Positions 7,388 through 13,539 of a stretch of 13,539 nucleotides of DNA are shown in pieces. This DNA is from Desulfobacterales bacterium (lineage in GTDB: Bacteria; Desulfobacterota; Desulfobacteria; Desulfobacterales; UBA2174_A). Each line of letters opens with the position of its first letter. Position 1 is the first letter of the stretch. The stretch lies in the NCBI GenBank assembly GCA_025454075.1, contig JALOPD010000081.1, forward strand, positions 1-13,539, given 5' to 3'. Made by a program: the position numbers and the translations under genes. The notes under the pieces are model-generated. The model worked only from the letters and a program-made list of their open reading frames with translations, searched no databases and was not told the DNA's origin.

Positions 7388-7458
7388 CGGTGGGGCGAGT
7401 CGATCGGTTTTTAGATTGCCTTCAACCGGTTAGGCCCGTATGAGTGGCGGAACGCCAA

Positions 7459-8892
7459 TTATCGCGGTTCATCCGCAGCGCCGGCACCGGCTCCCCGTCC
7501 GGGGGAGATGCCGTGCCTTTTCAGCAGGGTGGAAAAGTTGGGCCGCTGCATCCCGACGGCTTTGGCTGCCTCGCTGATGTTCCCGCCGGCCGCGGAGAGC
7601 GCTTTCAGTAGGAAGGCCTTCTCCATCCGGCCGTAGTGATCTTCAATAATGCGTTTCTTCAGCGCACGCAGCTCGTTCAGTGTGCCGGGAACCCGGCCCG
7701 GGGCCGCCCCCCGGCTGCCGTACAGGTTGTCCGCCAGGTGGTGATAATCCAGAACGGCCTCGTCCGCCATGATCACCAGCCGTTCCACCACGTTTTTGAG
7801 CTGCCGCACGTTGCCCGGCCAATCGTGGTTGATCAGGGCCTCCAGCGCCTCGTCGCTGAAGCCCTGGATCCGACGGCCCATTTCGCGGCAGTAGATGCGC
7901 AGGAAGTGATAGGCCAACTTGGAGATGTCCTCGCGCCTTTCCCGCAGCGGTGGGATGTAGATGGGCAGGACGCTCAGCCGGTAGAACAGGTCGTCGCGGA
8001 ACTTGCCCCCCTCGGCCAGCAATTTCAAGTCTTGGTTGGTGGCGGCGATGATGCGAATGTCGGTCCGGCGCGTCAGGCTCGCACCGACCGGCCGGTACTC
8101 GTGGGTTTCCATCACCCGCAGCAGCTTGCCCTGAACGTCCAGCGTCAAGTTGGCTACTTCGTCCAGGAAAAGTGTCCCGCCGTTGGCCACTTCGAAGATG
8201 CCGGGCTTGTCGTGCGTCGCGCCGGTGAACGCACCCTTGACATGCCCGAACAGCTCGCTTTCCAGCAGCGAGGGCGAAAACGTGCTGCAATCGGCCACGA
8301 CGAACTGCTTGTCGGCGCGCTGGCTGTGGGCATGGATGGCCTTGGCGAACAGCTCCTTGCCGGTGCCGCTTTCGCCTTCCAGCAGGATGATGGTGTCGGT
8401 GGGGGCGGCCCGGCGGATCTCCTCGAAGATGCGCAGCATACGCGGGTCTTCGCCGACGATGTTGCTGAAATCGAACTTGGCGTAGAGCTGCTTGCGCAGC
8501 GCCAGGTTCTCCTCGGTCAACCGCCGGGTCTTGACCGCTTTCTCCACGGTCAGCACCAGCTCCTCGTCCGAAAAGGGCTTGGACAGGTATTCGAAGGCGC
8601 CCAGTTTCATGGCCTTCACGGCGTCCGGCACCGAGGAGTAACCGGTCATCACCACCACGCTGACCCTGGGGACCTCGCGGTGGATGACCTTGAGGACCTG
8701 AAGCCCGTCGATGTCCGGAAGCTTCATGTCCAACAGGACCAGTTCGTAACGGTTCTTCTGGAGCGCTTCGAGGCCGCTGCGGCCGTCGTGGACGGCGTCC
8801 ACGGCGTGCCCCTGGTCGCTCAGCACCAGACGGCAGCCGGCACAGACGGCAGGCTCATCGTCGATGATCAGGATGGAGGCGGGCGGCACCAT
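7459..8892 (-). CDS. NtrC-family sigma-54-dependent response regulator (REC-AAA+-Fis HTH)
   Basis: Transcriptional activator of 477 residues. REC (about 6-122) has D11-D12, phospho-acceptor D55, T83 and K105. The AAA+ domain (about 144-380) has Walker A GESGTGKE (173-180), the sigma-54 contact loop GAFTGA (220-225), Walker B GGTLFLDE (238-245) and an arginine-finger region FRDDLFYRLSVLP. The C-terminal Fis-type helix-turn-helix (about 437-461) reads NISEAAKAVGMQRPNFSTLLKRHG. All parts needed to remodel RNA polymerase-sigma-54 are present. GGAGG lies 6 nt before the ATG and its gene follows the kinase stop by 13 nt, so the pair is cotranscribed. A sigma-54 promoter and a candidate enhancer dyad lie directly downstream, before the fdh operon, which is its probable target. 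AtoC/ZraR/HydG-like; the exact orthologue is not assigned. A small hairpin (7445-7457) follows the stop but lacks a T tract. Confidence 0.93.
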   Translation of the reverse strand: MVPPASILIIDDEPAVCAGCRLVLSDQGHAVDAVHDGRSGLEALQKNRYELVLLDMKLPDIDGLQVLKVIHREVPRVSVVVMTGYSSVPDAVKAMKLGAFEYLSKPFSDEELVLTVEKAVKTRRLTEENLALRKQLYAKFDFSNIVGEDPRMLRIFEEIRRAAPTDTIILLEGESGTGKELFAKAIHAHSQRADKQFVVADCSTFSPSLLESELFGHVKGAFTGATHDKPGIFEVANGGTLFLDEVANLTLDVQGKLLRVMETHEYRPVGASLTRRTDIRIIAATNQDLKLLAEGGKFRDDLFYRLSVLPIYIPPLRERREDISKLAYHFLRIYCREMGRRIQGFSDEALEALINHDWPGNVRQLKNVVERLVIMADEAVLDYHHLADNLYGSRGAAPGRVPGTLNELRALKKRIIEDHYGRMEKAFLLKALSAAGGNISEAAKAVGMQRPNFSTLLKRHGISPGRGAGAGAADEPR

Positions 8893-8905
8893 CTACAACC
8901 TCCGC

Positions 8906-10129
8906 TCAAGCCGGTTTCCGGCTCGCAGGCAGGACCACGGTGAACTGCGATCCCCGGCCCGGCCGACTGGAAACCTCCAGCCGTCCCTGGTGATTCTTGA
9001 TGATTCCGAAGCTGACCGCCAAGCCGAGCCCGGAGCCGTTTTTCTTGGTCGAGAAGAACGGCTCGAAGATCTTGCCTAAATTCTCGGCCGGGATCCCGCA
9101 GCCGGTGTCGATGATATCCACCGCCAGCTCGTGGCGGGTTGAGTTGATGCGGGTGCGGATGCTGATCGTGCCGTTTTCGTCGATGGCCTGGACGGCATTC
9201 AGCAGCAGGTTCACGAACACTTGCTCCAGCTGGTTGGCGTCGATGCAGCCCTCCGGCAGGTCGGGGGTCAAGTCCTTTTCGACCCGGATGTGCCGCAGGC
9301 GAAACTCATTTTCGAGGATGTTGAGGGATTTTTGGAGGATGGTGAGGATGCTGGCCGGGGTTTTGCGCGGCTCCTTGTCCCGGGCGAATTCCAGCAGCTC
9401 CTGGATGATGAACTTGCAGCGCTGCGTCTCGCGCATGATGATCCCCAGCCCTTCTTTCAAAGGGCCCTCTTCCGGAACCTTCTTAAAGAGGTTCGAGCTG
9501 AATAGCAGAATGCCGGCCAGCGGGTTGTTGATTTCGTGCGCGATCCCGGCCGCCATGCGCCCTAATGCCGAAAGCTTTTCCGTCTGCAGGGCCAGCAGAT
9601 CGAATTTGGATTTCTGGGCTTCGATGAGGCGGTTTTTTTCGATCGCCAGCGCGCACTGGTCGGTCAAGGAAACCAGAAAGTCGCGCTCCCCATCCGACAC
9701 CGCCCGCACCTCGGCAAAATAAATGCGGAGGATGCCGGCGATGTGGTTGCGGAAACTCAGGGAAGTGTCCAACACCATCCGGATCCCCTCCCTGGCCGCT
9801 TCCTGGGGGTAGTGAATGCGCGGGTCGTGCTGGATGTCTTCGATGACGATCACCCGGCTTTGCCGATACAAGTCCGTGATCAGGTTCTTCTGGGTGACGG
9901 GGCCCTTGGCGAGGTAGGATTCACTGAGGTTGTAGGCGGCGCTCAACTCCAGTTCGTCGGTGTCCAGGTTCAGGATGCGCAGGATGGCCCCCTTGGCGCC
10001 CAACGCCTCGGTGGCCTTCCAGACCGCCAGATCCAGAACTTCCTTGAGATCGGTGCTGGAGTGCACCGCCTTGCTGATTTCACGGAAGGTGTTGTAAAAG
10101 ACTTCGAGGTTATTAGGGGTCTGCCCCAT
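8906..10129 (-). CDS. Soluble GAF-domain sensor histidine kinase
   Basis: Partner kinase of the downstream sigma-54 regulator; 407 residues with no membrane helix, so a cytoplasmic sensor. Residues about 15-165 form a GAF domain. A short coiled-coil-like linker (165-190) leads to the HisKA domain with phospho-acceptor H198 in AGIAHEINNPLAG. The HATPase domain carries the N box NLLLNAVQA (307-315), G1 DTGCGIP (341-347), F box EPFFST and G2 GSGLGL (365-370). GAGGAG lies 8 nt before the ATG at 10129. The ligand is unknown; C159 is the only cysteine in the GAF region, which gives no support for a cysteine-ligated metal cluster. It may phosphorylate all three REC proteins of this locus, which is inference from proximity. 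Confidence 0.92.
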   Translation of the reverse strand: MGQTPNNLEVFYNTFREISKAVHSSTDLKEVLDLAVWKATEALGAKGAILRILNLDTDELELSAAYNLSESYLAKGPVTQKNLITDLYRQSRVIVIEDIQHDPRIHYPQEAAREGIRMVLDTSLSFRNHIAGILRIYFAEVRAVSDGERDFLVSLTDQCALAIEKNRLIEAQKSKFDLLALQTEKLSALGRMAAGIAHEINNPLAGILLFSSNLFKKVPEEGPLKEGLGIIMRETQRCKFIIQELLEFARDKEPRKTPASILTILQKSLNILENEFRLRHIRVEKDLTPDLPEGCIDANQLEQVFVNLLLNAVQAIDENGTISIRTRINSTRHELAVDIIDTGCGIPAENLGKIFEPFFSTKKNGSGLGLAVSFGIIKNHQGRLEVSSRPGRGSQFTVVLPASRKPA

Positions 10130-10254
10130 ATTCCGGTCTCCTCGGGGAAGAAGTCAGAGCCGGATGGCCGGTCGCAAGCGGCGGAGAACCGCTGCCCCTG
10201 GAAATCGAGGTTTACGGCGCGTCCGGCCAGGAAAACCAGTGGGTTGCCTGCCAC

Positions 10255-10283
10255 TTGAAAGTTACGCCGACGGTCGATTCAAT
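10255..10283 (+). promoter_or_regulatory. Possible divergent promoter for the GNAT gene
   Basis: TTGAAA (10255-10260), a 17-nt spacer and TTCAAT (10278-10283) match 5/6 and 4/6 of the sigma-70 hexamers. They overlap the candidate minus-strand promoter. A dyad AGTGG-N8-CCACT (10238-10255) touches the -35 and could be an operator. Low certainty. Confidence 0.28.
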
Positions 10284-10288
10284 GTCAA
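10259..10288 (-). promoter_or_regulatory. Possible sigma-70-type promoter for the kinase-regulator operon
   Basis: The minus strand carries a perfect TTGACA (10288-10283), an 18-nt spacer and TAACTT (10264-10259), a poor -10 match. The leader would be about 120 nt. Low certainty because the -10 is weak. Confidence 0.28.
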
Positions 10289-10344
10289 GCCAAATCGTGT
10301 CGGGGCCGCTTTTCACAAGACCAACCATTGCATAGGACTGAGCC

Positions 10345-10773
10345 ATGATCCCTTTTGAGCTCCGAAAATTCGTTGCCGGCGATACCGATGCGGCGCTGCG
10401 GCTTTGGCGGCGGACCGAAGGCGTTGGGCTGAGCGACGCCGACCGTCCGGACCGGCTCCGCGAATTTCTATCCCGCAACCCGGGTTTGAGCCGCGTCGCC
10501 GTATCCGGGGGAAACCTCATCGGGACCATCCTCTGCGGCACCGACGGCCGCCGCGGCTACATCCACCATCTTGCGGTCGCAGCGGAATCGCGGCGAAACG
10601 GAGTGGGCCGAGCCCTCCTCGCAGACGCCCTCTCGGCCCTCCAGCGAATCGGCATCCGCAAATGCCACGCCTTCGTTTTTCAATCCAACCCCTTCGGAGA
10701 GATTTTCTGGGAGCGGTCGGGATGGCAGCGCCGCGACGATCTTCAAGTTTATTCCAGGATGCTGAACAGCTGA
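10345..10773 (+). CDS. GNAT-family N-acetyltransferase (YpeA-like)
   Basis: Predicted acetyl-CoA-dependent N-acetyltransferase, 142 residues, which is normal for a single-domain GNAT. The acetyl-CoA motif A is seen at 75-92 as HLAVAAESRRNGVGRALL, with the R-x-x-G-x-G/A loop RRNGVG. The C-terminal part (FWERSGWQRRDDLQVYSRML) is the usual beta-bulge region after motif B. AGGA lies about 8 nt before the ATG. It is divergent from the kinase gene across 215 bp. The substrate cannot be predicted, although the sequence resembles the YpeA group of small GNAT proteins. A 7-bp hairpin overlaps its stop codon. Confidence 0.85.
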   Translation: MIPFELRKFVAGDTDAALRLWRRTEGVGLSDADRPDRLREFLSRNPGLSRVAVSGGNLIGTILCGTDGRRGYIHHLAVAAESRRNGVGRALLADALSALQRIGIRKCHAFVFQSNPFGEIFWERSGWQRRDDLQVYSRMLNS

Positions 10774-10790
10774 CGCCCTCTTTTCAGCTG
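10767..10790 (+). terminator. Hairpin overlapping the GNAT stop codon (CAGCTGA/TCAGCTG)
   Basis: A perfect 7-bp stem with a 10-nt loop; the TGA stop is part of the 5' arm. No T tract follows, so it may be an mRNA 3'-end or processing hairpin rather than a strong intrinsic terminator. Confidence 0.4.
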
Positions 10791-10922
10791 CTCTCTTCAA
10801 CCCTATATTCTTCAACAAACAACACCGCTTACGATTCGGGCAAGGCGCCGCTTGAAACCGTGCCTCGTGCCCGTTGCGCAGTCCAAACGACGTATAGGAA
10901 AAAATGTCAACGGGAGATAGAA

Positions 10923-11402
10923 ATGAACCGGAGAGCAAAGAAGCTGGCCGAACGCCTGCGTGCGTTCGTGGATGATGTGAACGCTTTTGTCGAAGGCTGC
11001 TCGGAAAAAGATTGGAAGAAAGTGTGCACCGCGGAGGAATGGCCGGTGGGAGTGACCGCCCGCCACATCGGTGCCGGGCACTTCGAGGCCGTCGATCTGG
11101 CGCGTATGATCGTGAGCGGCCGGAAGTTGCCGGAGATCACCATGGAACAACTGGCAGGGATGGCCAACGAGCACGCCCGCCGGAACGCCGAGTGTACGAA
11201 GGAGGAAGTCCTGGGCGTCCTCCGCCGCAACGGCAAAGCCCTTGTCGACTATGTGGCCGGGTTGTCGGACGCCGAGCTGGATCGCACCGGGCACCTTGCC
11301 CTTGCCGGAGGCGAAGTGACCGCGCAGCAGCTTATGGAGATGGTCATACTCCAGTCGGGCGGCGAGCACCTTGCGCACATGAAAGCCGCGCTACAACCTT
11401 GA
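10923..11402 (+). CDS. DinB/maleylpyruvate isomerase-like superfamily protein
   Basis: A 159-residue, mostly helical protein. ATG at 10923 is chosen because GGGAG lies 6 nt upstream and the residues before it (in the frame open from 10404) are out-of-frame GNAT sequence. It has the pattern of the DinB four-helix-bundle superfamily: a first helix, W(40)PVGVTARHIGAGHF with H48, and the C-terminal GGEHLAHMKAAL with H149 and H152. These three histidines are the likely metal ligands. Members include thiol-dependent transferases and isomerases; the reaction here is unknown. It has no evident link to its neighbours, and is separated from the GNAT gene by 149 bp and from aguB by 191 bp. Confidence 0.75.
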   Translation: MNRRAKKLAERLRAFVDDVNAFVEGCSEKDWKKVCTAEEWPVGVTARHIGAGHFEAVDLARMIVSGRKLPEITMEQLAGMANEHARRNAECTKEEVLGVLRRNGKALVDYVAGLSDAELDRTGHLALAGGEVTAQQLMEMVILQSGGEHLAHMKAALQP

Positions 11403-11433
11403 AAATCCGGTCGAATCGACTGAATTTTCAAGG
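11397..11433 (+). terminator. Long hairpin overlapping the end of the DinB-like gene
   Basis: CCTTGAAAAT (11397-11406) pairs perfectly with ATTTTCAAGG (11424-11433). After one C-A mismatch the stem continues through C-G, G-T and GTCG/CGAC to an AAT loop, giving about 16 pairs in 17 positions. The TGA stop (11400-11402) lies in the 5' arm. No T tract follows, so intrinsic termination is uncertain, but a strong RNA structure is likely. Confidence 0.5.
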
Positions 11434-11485
11434 TATGACATGCCGCTCTTCCGGGGCCGAGGAATGCCCCTGAGAAAAACGGCTA

Positions 11486-11514
11486 TTGATCCTGCAGGGT
11501 AATTTGTGCAGAAT
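11486..11514 (+). promoter_or_regulatory. Candidate sigma-70 promoter for aguBA
   Basis: TTGATC (11486-11491), a 17-nt spacer and CAGAAT (11509-11514), each 4/6 to consensus. It predicts a start near 11521 and a leader of about 73 nt that contains a small inverted repeat. Confidence 0.35.
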
Positions 11515-11535
11515 AGCGCATCGGTACGCCGGCAT

Positions 11536-11556
11536 AGGTGCGCAAGCGGGGCACCT
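11536..11556 (+). repeat. Inverted repeat in the aguB leader (AGGTGC/GCACCT)
   Basis: A 6-bp perfect inverted repeat with a 9-nt spacer, between the candidate promoter and the aguB start, followed by TTGATTTTA. It could be an operator or an RNA hairpin, or chance. Confidence 0.3.
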
Positions 11557-11593
11557 TGATTTTACGGCTCTGGGAGAACATTGGGTTGCTGAT

Positions 11594-12478
11594 ATGATCC
11601 ATAACTTCAACATAGCGCTGATCCAGCTGGCGCTGGGCGGCACCCCGGAGCAAAACCTGGAAAAGAGCCTCGCATGGGTGCGCAAGGCCGCGCGGCAGGG
11701 CGGGCAGGTGATCTGCCTGCCCGAGCTCTACCGCTCGGCTTATTTCTGCCAGAAGGAAGACGCGCGGCATTTCGACCTGGCCGAGCCTCTGCACCCAACG
11801 TCGTTTACCGCGTTCCGCGCTGCGGCGAAAGAGCTGGGGGTCGTCATCATCGTGCCCTTCTTCGAGAAGCGCGCCGCGGGCGTATACCACAACAGCGCCT
11901 ACATTATCGATTCCGACGGCAGTGAGGCCGGCCTTTACCGCAAGATGCACATTCCCGACGACCCCGGCTTTTACGAAAAGTTCTACTTCACCCCCGGAGA
12001 TCTCGGGTTTAAAGCGGTCCCCACGGCGTTCGGGAAAATCGGGCCCCTCATCTGCTGGGACCAGTGGTACCCCGAAGCCGCCCGCATCACGACCCTGCAC
12101 GGCGCCCACGTTTTGGTCTACCCCACGGCGATCGGCTGGCACCCGCACGAGAAAGAGGAGCACGGCGCCCGCCAGCTCGATGCCTGGATGACGGTTCAGC
12201 GCGGGCATGCCGTTGCCAACGGCATCTACGTGGCGGCCGTCAACCGCGTGGGGCTCGAGCAGCCCGAGAAGGGGCAGCCCGGCCTGGAGTTCTGGGGGTC
12301 GTCGTTCATCGCCGGCCCGCAGGGTGAAATCATCGCCCGGGCCTCGACGGACCAGGAGGAGATCCTAATGGCCGGGGTGGACCTGGAGCGGATGGAGGAG
12401 GTGCGGCGGAATTGGCCCTTCCTGCGCGACCGTCGCATCGACGCCTACGGCGATATCCTGAAACGCTACCTCGACTGA
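11594..12478 (+). CDS. aguB: N-carbamoylputrescine amidase
   Basis: Hydrolyses N-carbamoylputrescine to putrescine, CO2 and ammonia. With ATG at 11594 it has 294 residues, the usual AguB size; the in-frame ATG at 11486 would add 36 residues unlike the family. It is a nitrilase-superfamily enzyme with the Glu-Lys-Cys triad: E44 in CLPELY, K117 in YRKMHIPDD and C154 in ICWDQWYPE. The FYEKFYFTPGD and AIGWHPHEKEEHG segments are characteristic of AguB rather than generic nitrilases. No strong Shine-Dalgarno sequence is visible. aguA follows after 8 nt, completing the agmatine-to-putrescine route; no arginine decarboxylase is in the window. Confidence 0.93.
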   Translation: MIHNFNIALIQLALGGTPEQNLEKSLAWVRKAARQGGQVICLPELYRSAYFCQKEDARHFDLAEPLHPTSFTAFRAAAKELGVVIIVPFFEKRAAGVYHNSAYIIDSDGSEAGLYRKMHIPDDPGFYEKFYFTPGDLGFKAVPTAFGKIGPLICWDQWYPEAARITTLHGAHVLVYPTAIGWHPHEKEEHGARQLDAWMTVQRGHAVANGIYVAAVNRVGLEQPEKGQPGLEFWGSSFIAGPQGEIIARASTDQEEILMAGVDLERMEEVRRNWPFLRDRRIDAYGDILKRYLD

Positions 12479-12486
12479 CGGAATCG

Positions 12487-13533
12487 ATGAGCAATCCGAC
12501 CAGGCGGCTTCCGGCGGAGTGGGAAAAACACCAGGCGACCCTGCTGGCGTTTCCGCACGACGGCCGAGACTGGCCCGGCAAGTATGACGCCGTCAAATGG
12601 GCGTTCGTCGAGATCATCCGGAAGGTGACGGCTCATGAACCCGTTCTGCTGGTGGTGAAATCCCGGGAGCACCGCGACCGCGCGGCCGCAATGCTCAAGC
12701 AGGCCCACGCCGATGCGGGCAAGGTCCGCTACATCATTCTCCCCACCAACCGCAGCTGGATGCGCGACTCCGGACCTCTCGTCGTAAAACGCAGCGACGG
12801 CAAGCGCGAGGCGCTGCAATTCCGTTTCAACGGCTGGGCCAAGTACCCGAACCATCGTCTGGACGCGAAGATCCCGGCGGCGGTGGCCGCCGCCCTGAAC
12901 CTCCCGCTGACGCAGGTGTGCCACCACGGCAGGCCGGTCGTGCTCGAAGGCGGCGCCATAGAGGTCAACGGCTCCGGCACGCTGATCACGACCGAAGAAT
13001 GCCTGCTGGATGCCGAAACGCAGGTGCGCAACCCGGGCTTCTCCAGGAAGGACTACGAGGCCGTCTTCAAAGAGTACCTCGGCGTCCGCAAGGTGATCTG
13101 GCTGGGCGCGGGCATCGACGGCGACGACACCCACGGGCACGTCGACGACATCTGCCGCTTTGTGAGCCGCACGACCGTCGTCGCCTGCGTGGAGAAAAAC
13201 CGGGGCGACATCAACCACGAACGGCTGCGGGACAACCTCGAAAGACTCAGGCGCGCCCGGCTGGAGGATAACACCACGCTGCAGGTGGTGCCCATTCCCA
13301 TGCCGGGCCGGATCGATTTCGAGGACCTGAGGCTGCCGGCCAGCTATGTCAATTTCCTGATCACCAATGGGTGTGTGCTGGTCCCGACCTTCAACGACCC
13401 GAACGACGCCAAGGCGCTTGGAATTCTATCGGAACTGTTCAAGGGTCGCAAAGTGATCGGAATCCACGCGGTGGATCTGGTCTGGGGCCTGGGGACCCTG
13501 CATTGCCTGAGCCGCGAAATCCCCTCTGCATGA
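12487..13533 (+). CDS. aguA: Agmatine deiminase
   Basis: Hydrolyses agmatine to N-carbamoylputrescine and ammonia, the step before AguB. It has 348 residues, complete, with TGA at 13531-13533. It belongs to the guanidino-group modifying (peptidylarginine deiminase-like) superfamily. Likely active-site residues seen: D94 in NRSWMRDSGP, E154 in VLEGGAIEVNG, H218 and D220 in DTHGHVDD, and the nucleophile C340 in GLGTLHCLSREIP near the C-terminus. The last motif departs somewhat from the more usual GGGNIHC but keeps the H-C pair. The start is ATG at 12487, 8 nt after the aguB stop; the frame is open back to 12412 but that stretch overlaps aguB. The two genes form an operon. Confidence 0.92.
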   Translation: MSNPTRRLPAEWEKHQATLLAFPHDGRDWPGKYDAVKWAFVEIIRKVTAHEPVLLVVKSREHRDRAAAMLKQAHADAGKVRYIILPTNRSWMRDSGPLVVKRSDGKREALQFRFNGWAKYPNHRLDAKIPAAVAAALNLPLTQVCHHGRPVVLEGGAIEVNGSGTLITTEECLLDAETQVRNPGFSRKDYEAVFKEYLGVRKVIWLGAGIDGDDTHGHVDDICRFVSRTTVVACVEKNRGDINHERLRDNLERLRRARLEDNTTLQVVPIPMPGRIDFEDLRLPASYVNFLITNGCVLVPTFNDPNDAKALGILSELFKGRKVIGIHAVDLVWGLGTLHCLSREIPSA

Positions 13534-13539
13534 CGTCGT

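Noticed and set aside
7636..8943. Long plus-strand frame opposite the sigma-54 activator (435 codons)
   Set aside because: Antisense shadow of a gene with every NtrC motif; its V/Q/G-rich translation resembles no family.
10212..10346. Small minus-strand frame of 44 codons (begins MAQSYAMVGLV) between kinase and GNAT
   Set aside because: The composition is protein-like and its start overlaps the GNAT ATG, but there is no family resemblance I recognise and the ribosome site spacing is poor. Conservation in relatives would be needed to call it.
10404..10922. Long frame running through the GNAT gene into the DinB-like gene
   Set aside because: Its first part is an alternate frame of the GNAT coding sequence with Arg/Pro-rich shadow composition; the DinB-like protein starts at 10923 with its own ribosome site.
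11453..11470. GGGGC-N8-GCCCC inverted repeat upstream of aguB as a terminator
   Set aside because: Short stem, no T tract, and GC-rich repeats of this size are common by chance here.
11486..11593. Upstream ATG start for AguB adding 36 residues
   Set aside because: The extra residues do not resemble AguB, the region holds a candidate promoter, and the protein from 11594 has the expected length.

Overview
The window comes from a GC-rich bacterium, most likely a sulfate-reducing (or sulfur-disproportionating) member of the former Deltaproteobacteria, in or near the Desulfobacterales. The pointers are a C-terminal fragment of a DsrP-like NrfD-family membrane protein of the dissimilatory DsrMKJOP complex, a multi-subunit NAD-type formate dehydrogenase with many iron-sulfur clusters, and several closely related NtrC-style REC domains. 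There is no tRNA, rRNA, CRISPR array or mobile element. No gene-free stretch exceeds 300 bases.

Layout. (1) 1-691, plus strand: the end of a dsrP-like gene, followed by two hairpin terminators; the second is A/T-flanked on both sides and could also stop transcription arriving from the right. (2) 855-7218, minus strand: a four-gene operon. In transcription order it encodes a stand-alone response regulator, a fusion of a receiver (REC) domain to a NuoE-type [2Fe-2S] subunit, a NuoF-type flavoprotein (FdhB/HydB-like), and a NuoG/FdhA-type molybdopterin formate dehydrogenase with cysteine at the catalytic position. (3) 7219-7458: the operon's control region, with a GG-N10-GC sigma-54 promoter, a perfect IHF consensus upstream, and a dyad near -130 in the usual place for an enhancer-binding protein. 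(4) 7459-10129, minus strand: a soluble GAF histidine kinase and an NtrC-family sigma-54 activator, the obvious candidate regulators of that promoter. (5) 10345-11402, plus strand: a GNAT acetyltransferase and a DinB-like protein, each ending in a hairpin that overlaps its stop codon. (6) 11594-13533, plus strand: aguB-aguA, which converts agmatine to putrescine through N-carbamoylputrescine.

How it fits together. The kinase and the sigma-54 activator probably sense an unknown cytoplasmic signal and switch on formate dehydrogenase. Unusually, the operon carries two further REC domains, about 70% identical to each other by hand alignment. One of them is covalently fused to the diaphorase subunit of the enzyme. 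This suggests that phosphorylation may control both synthesis of the enzyme and, directly, its electron transfer. The fusion and its promoter architecture are the most interesting content of the window. The polyamine genes and the two small plus-strand genes have no evident link to it.
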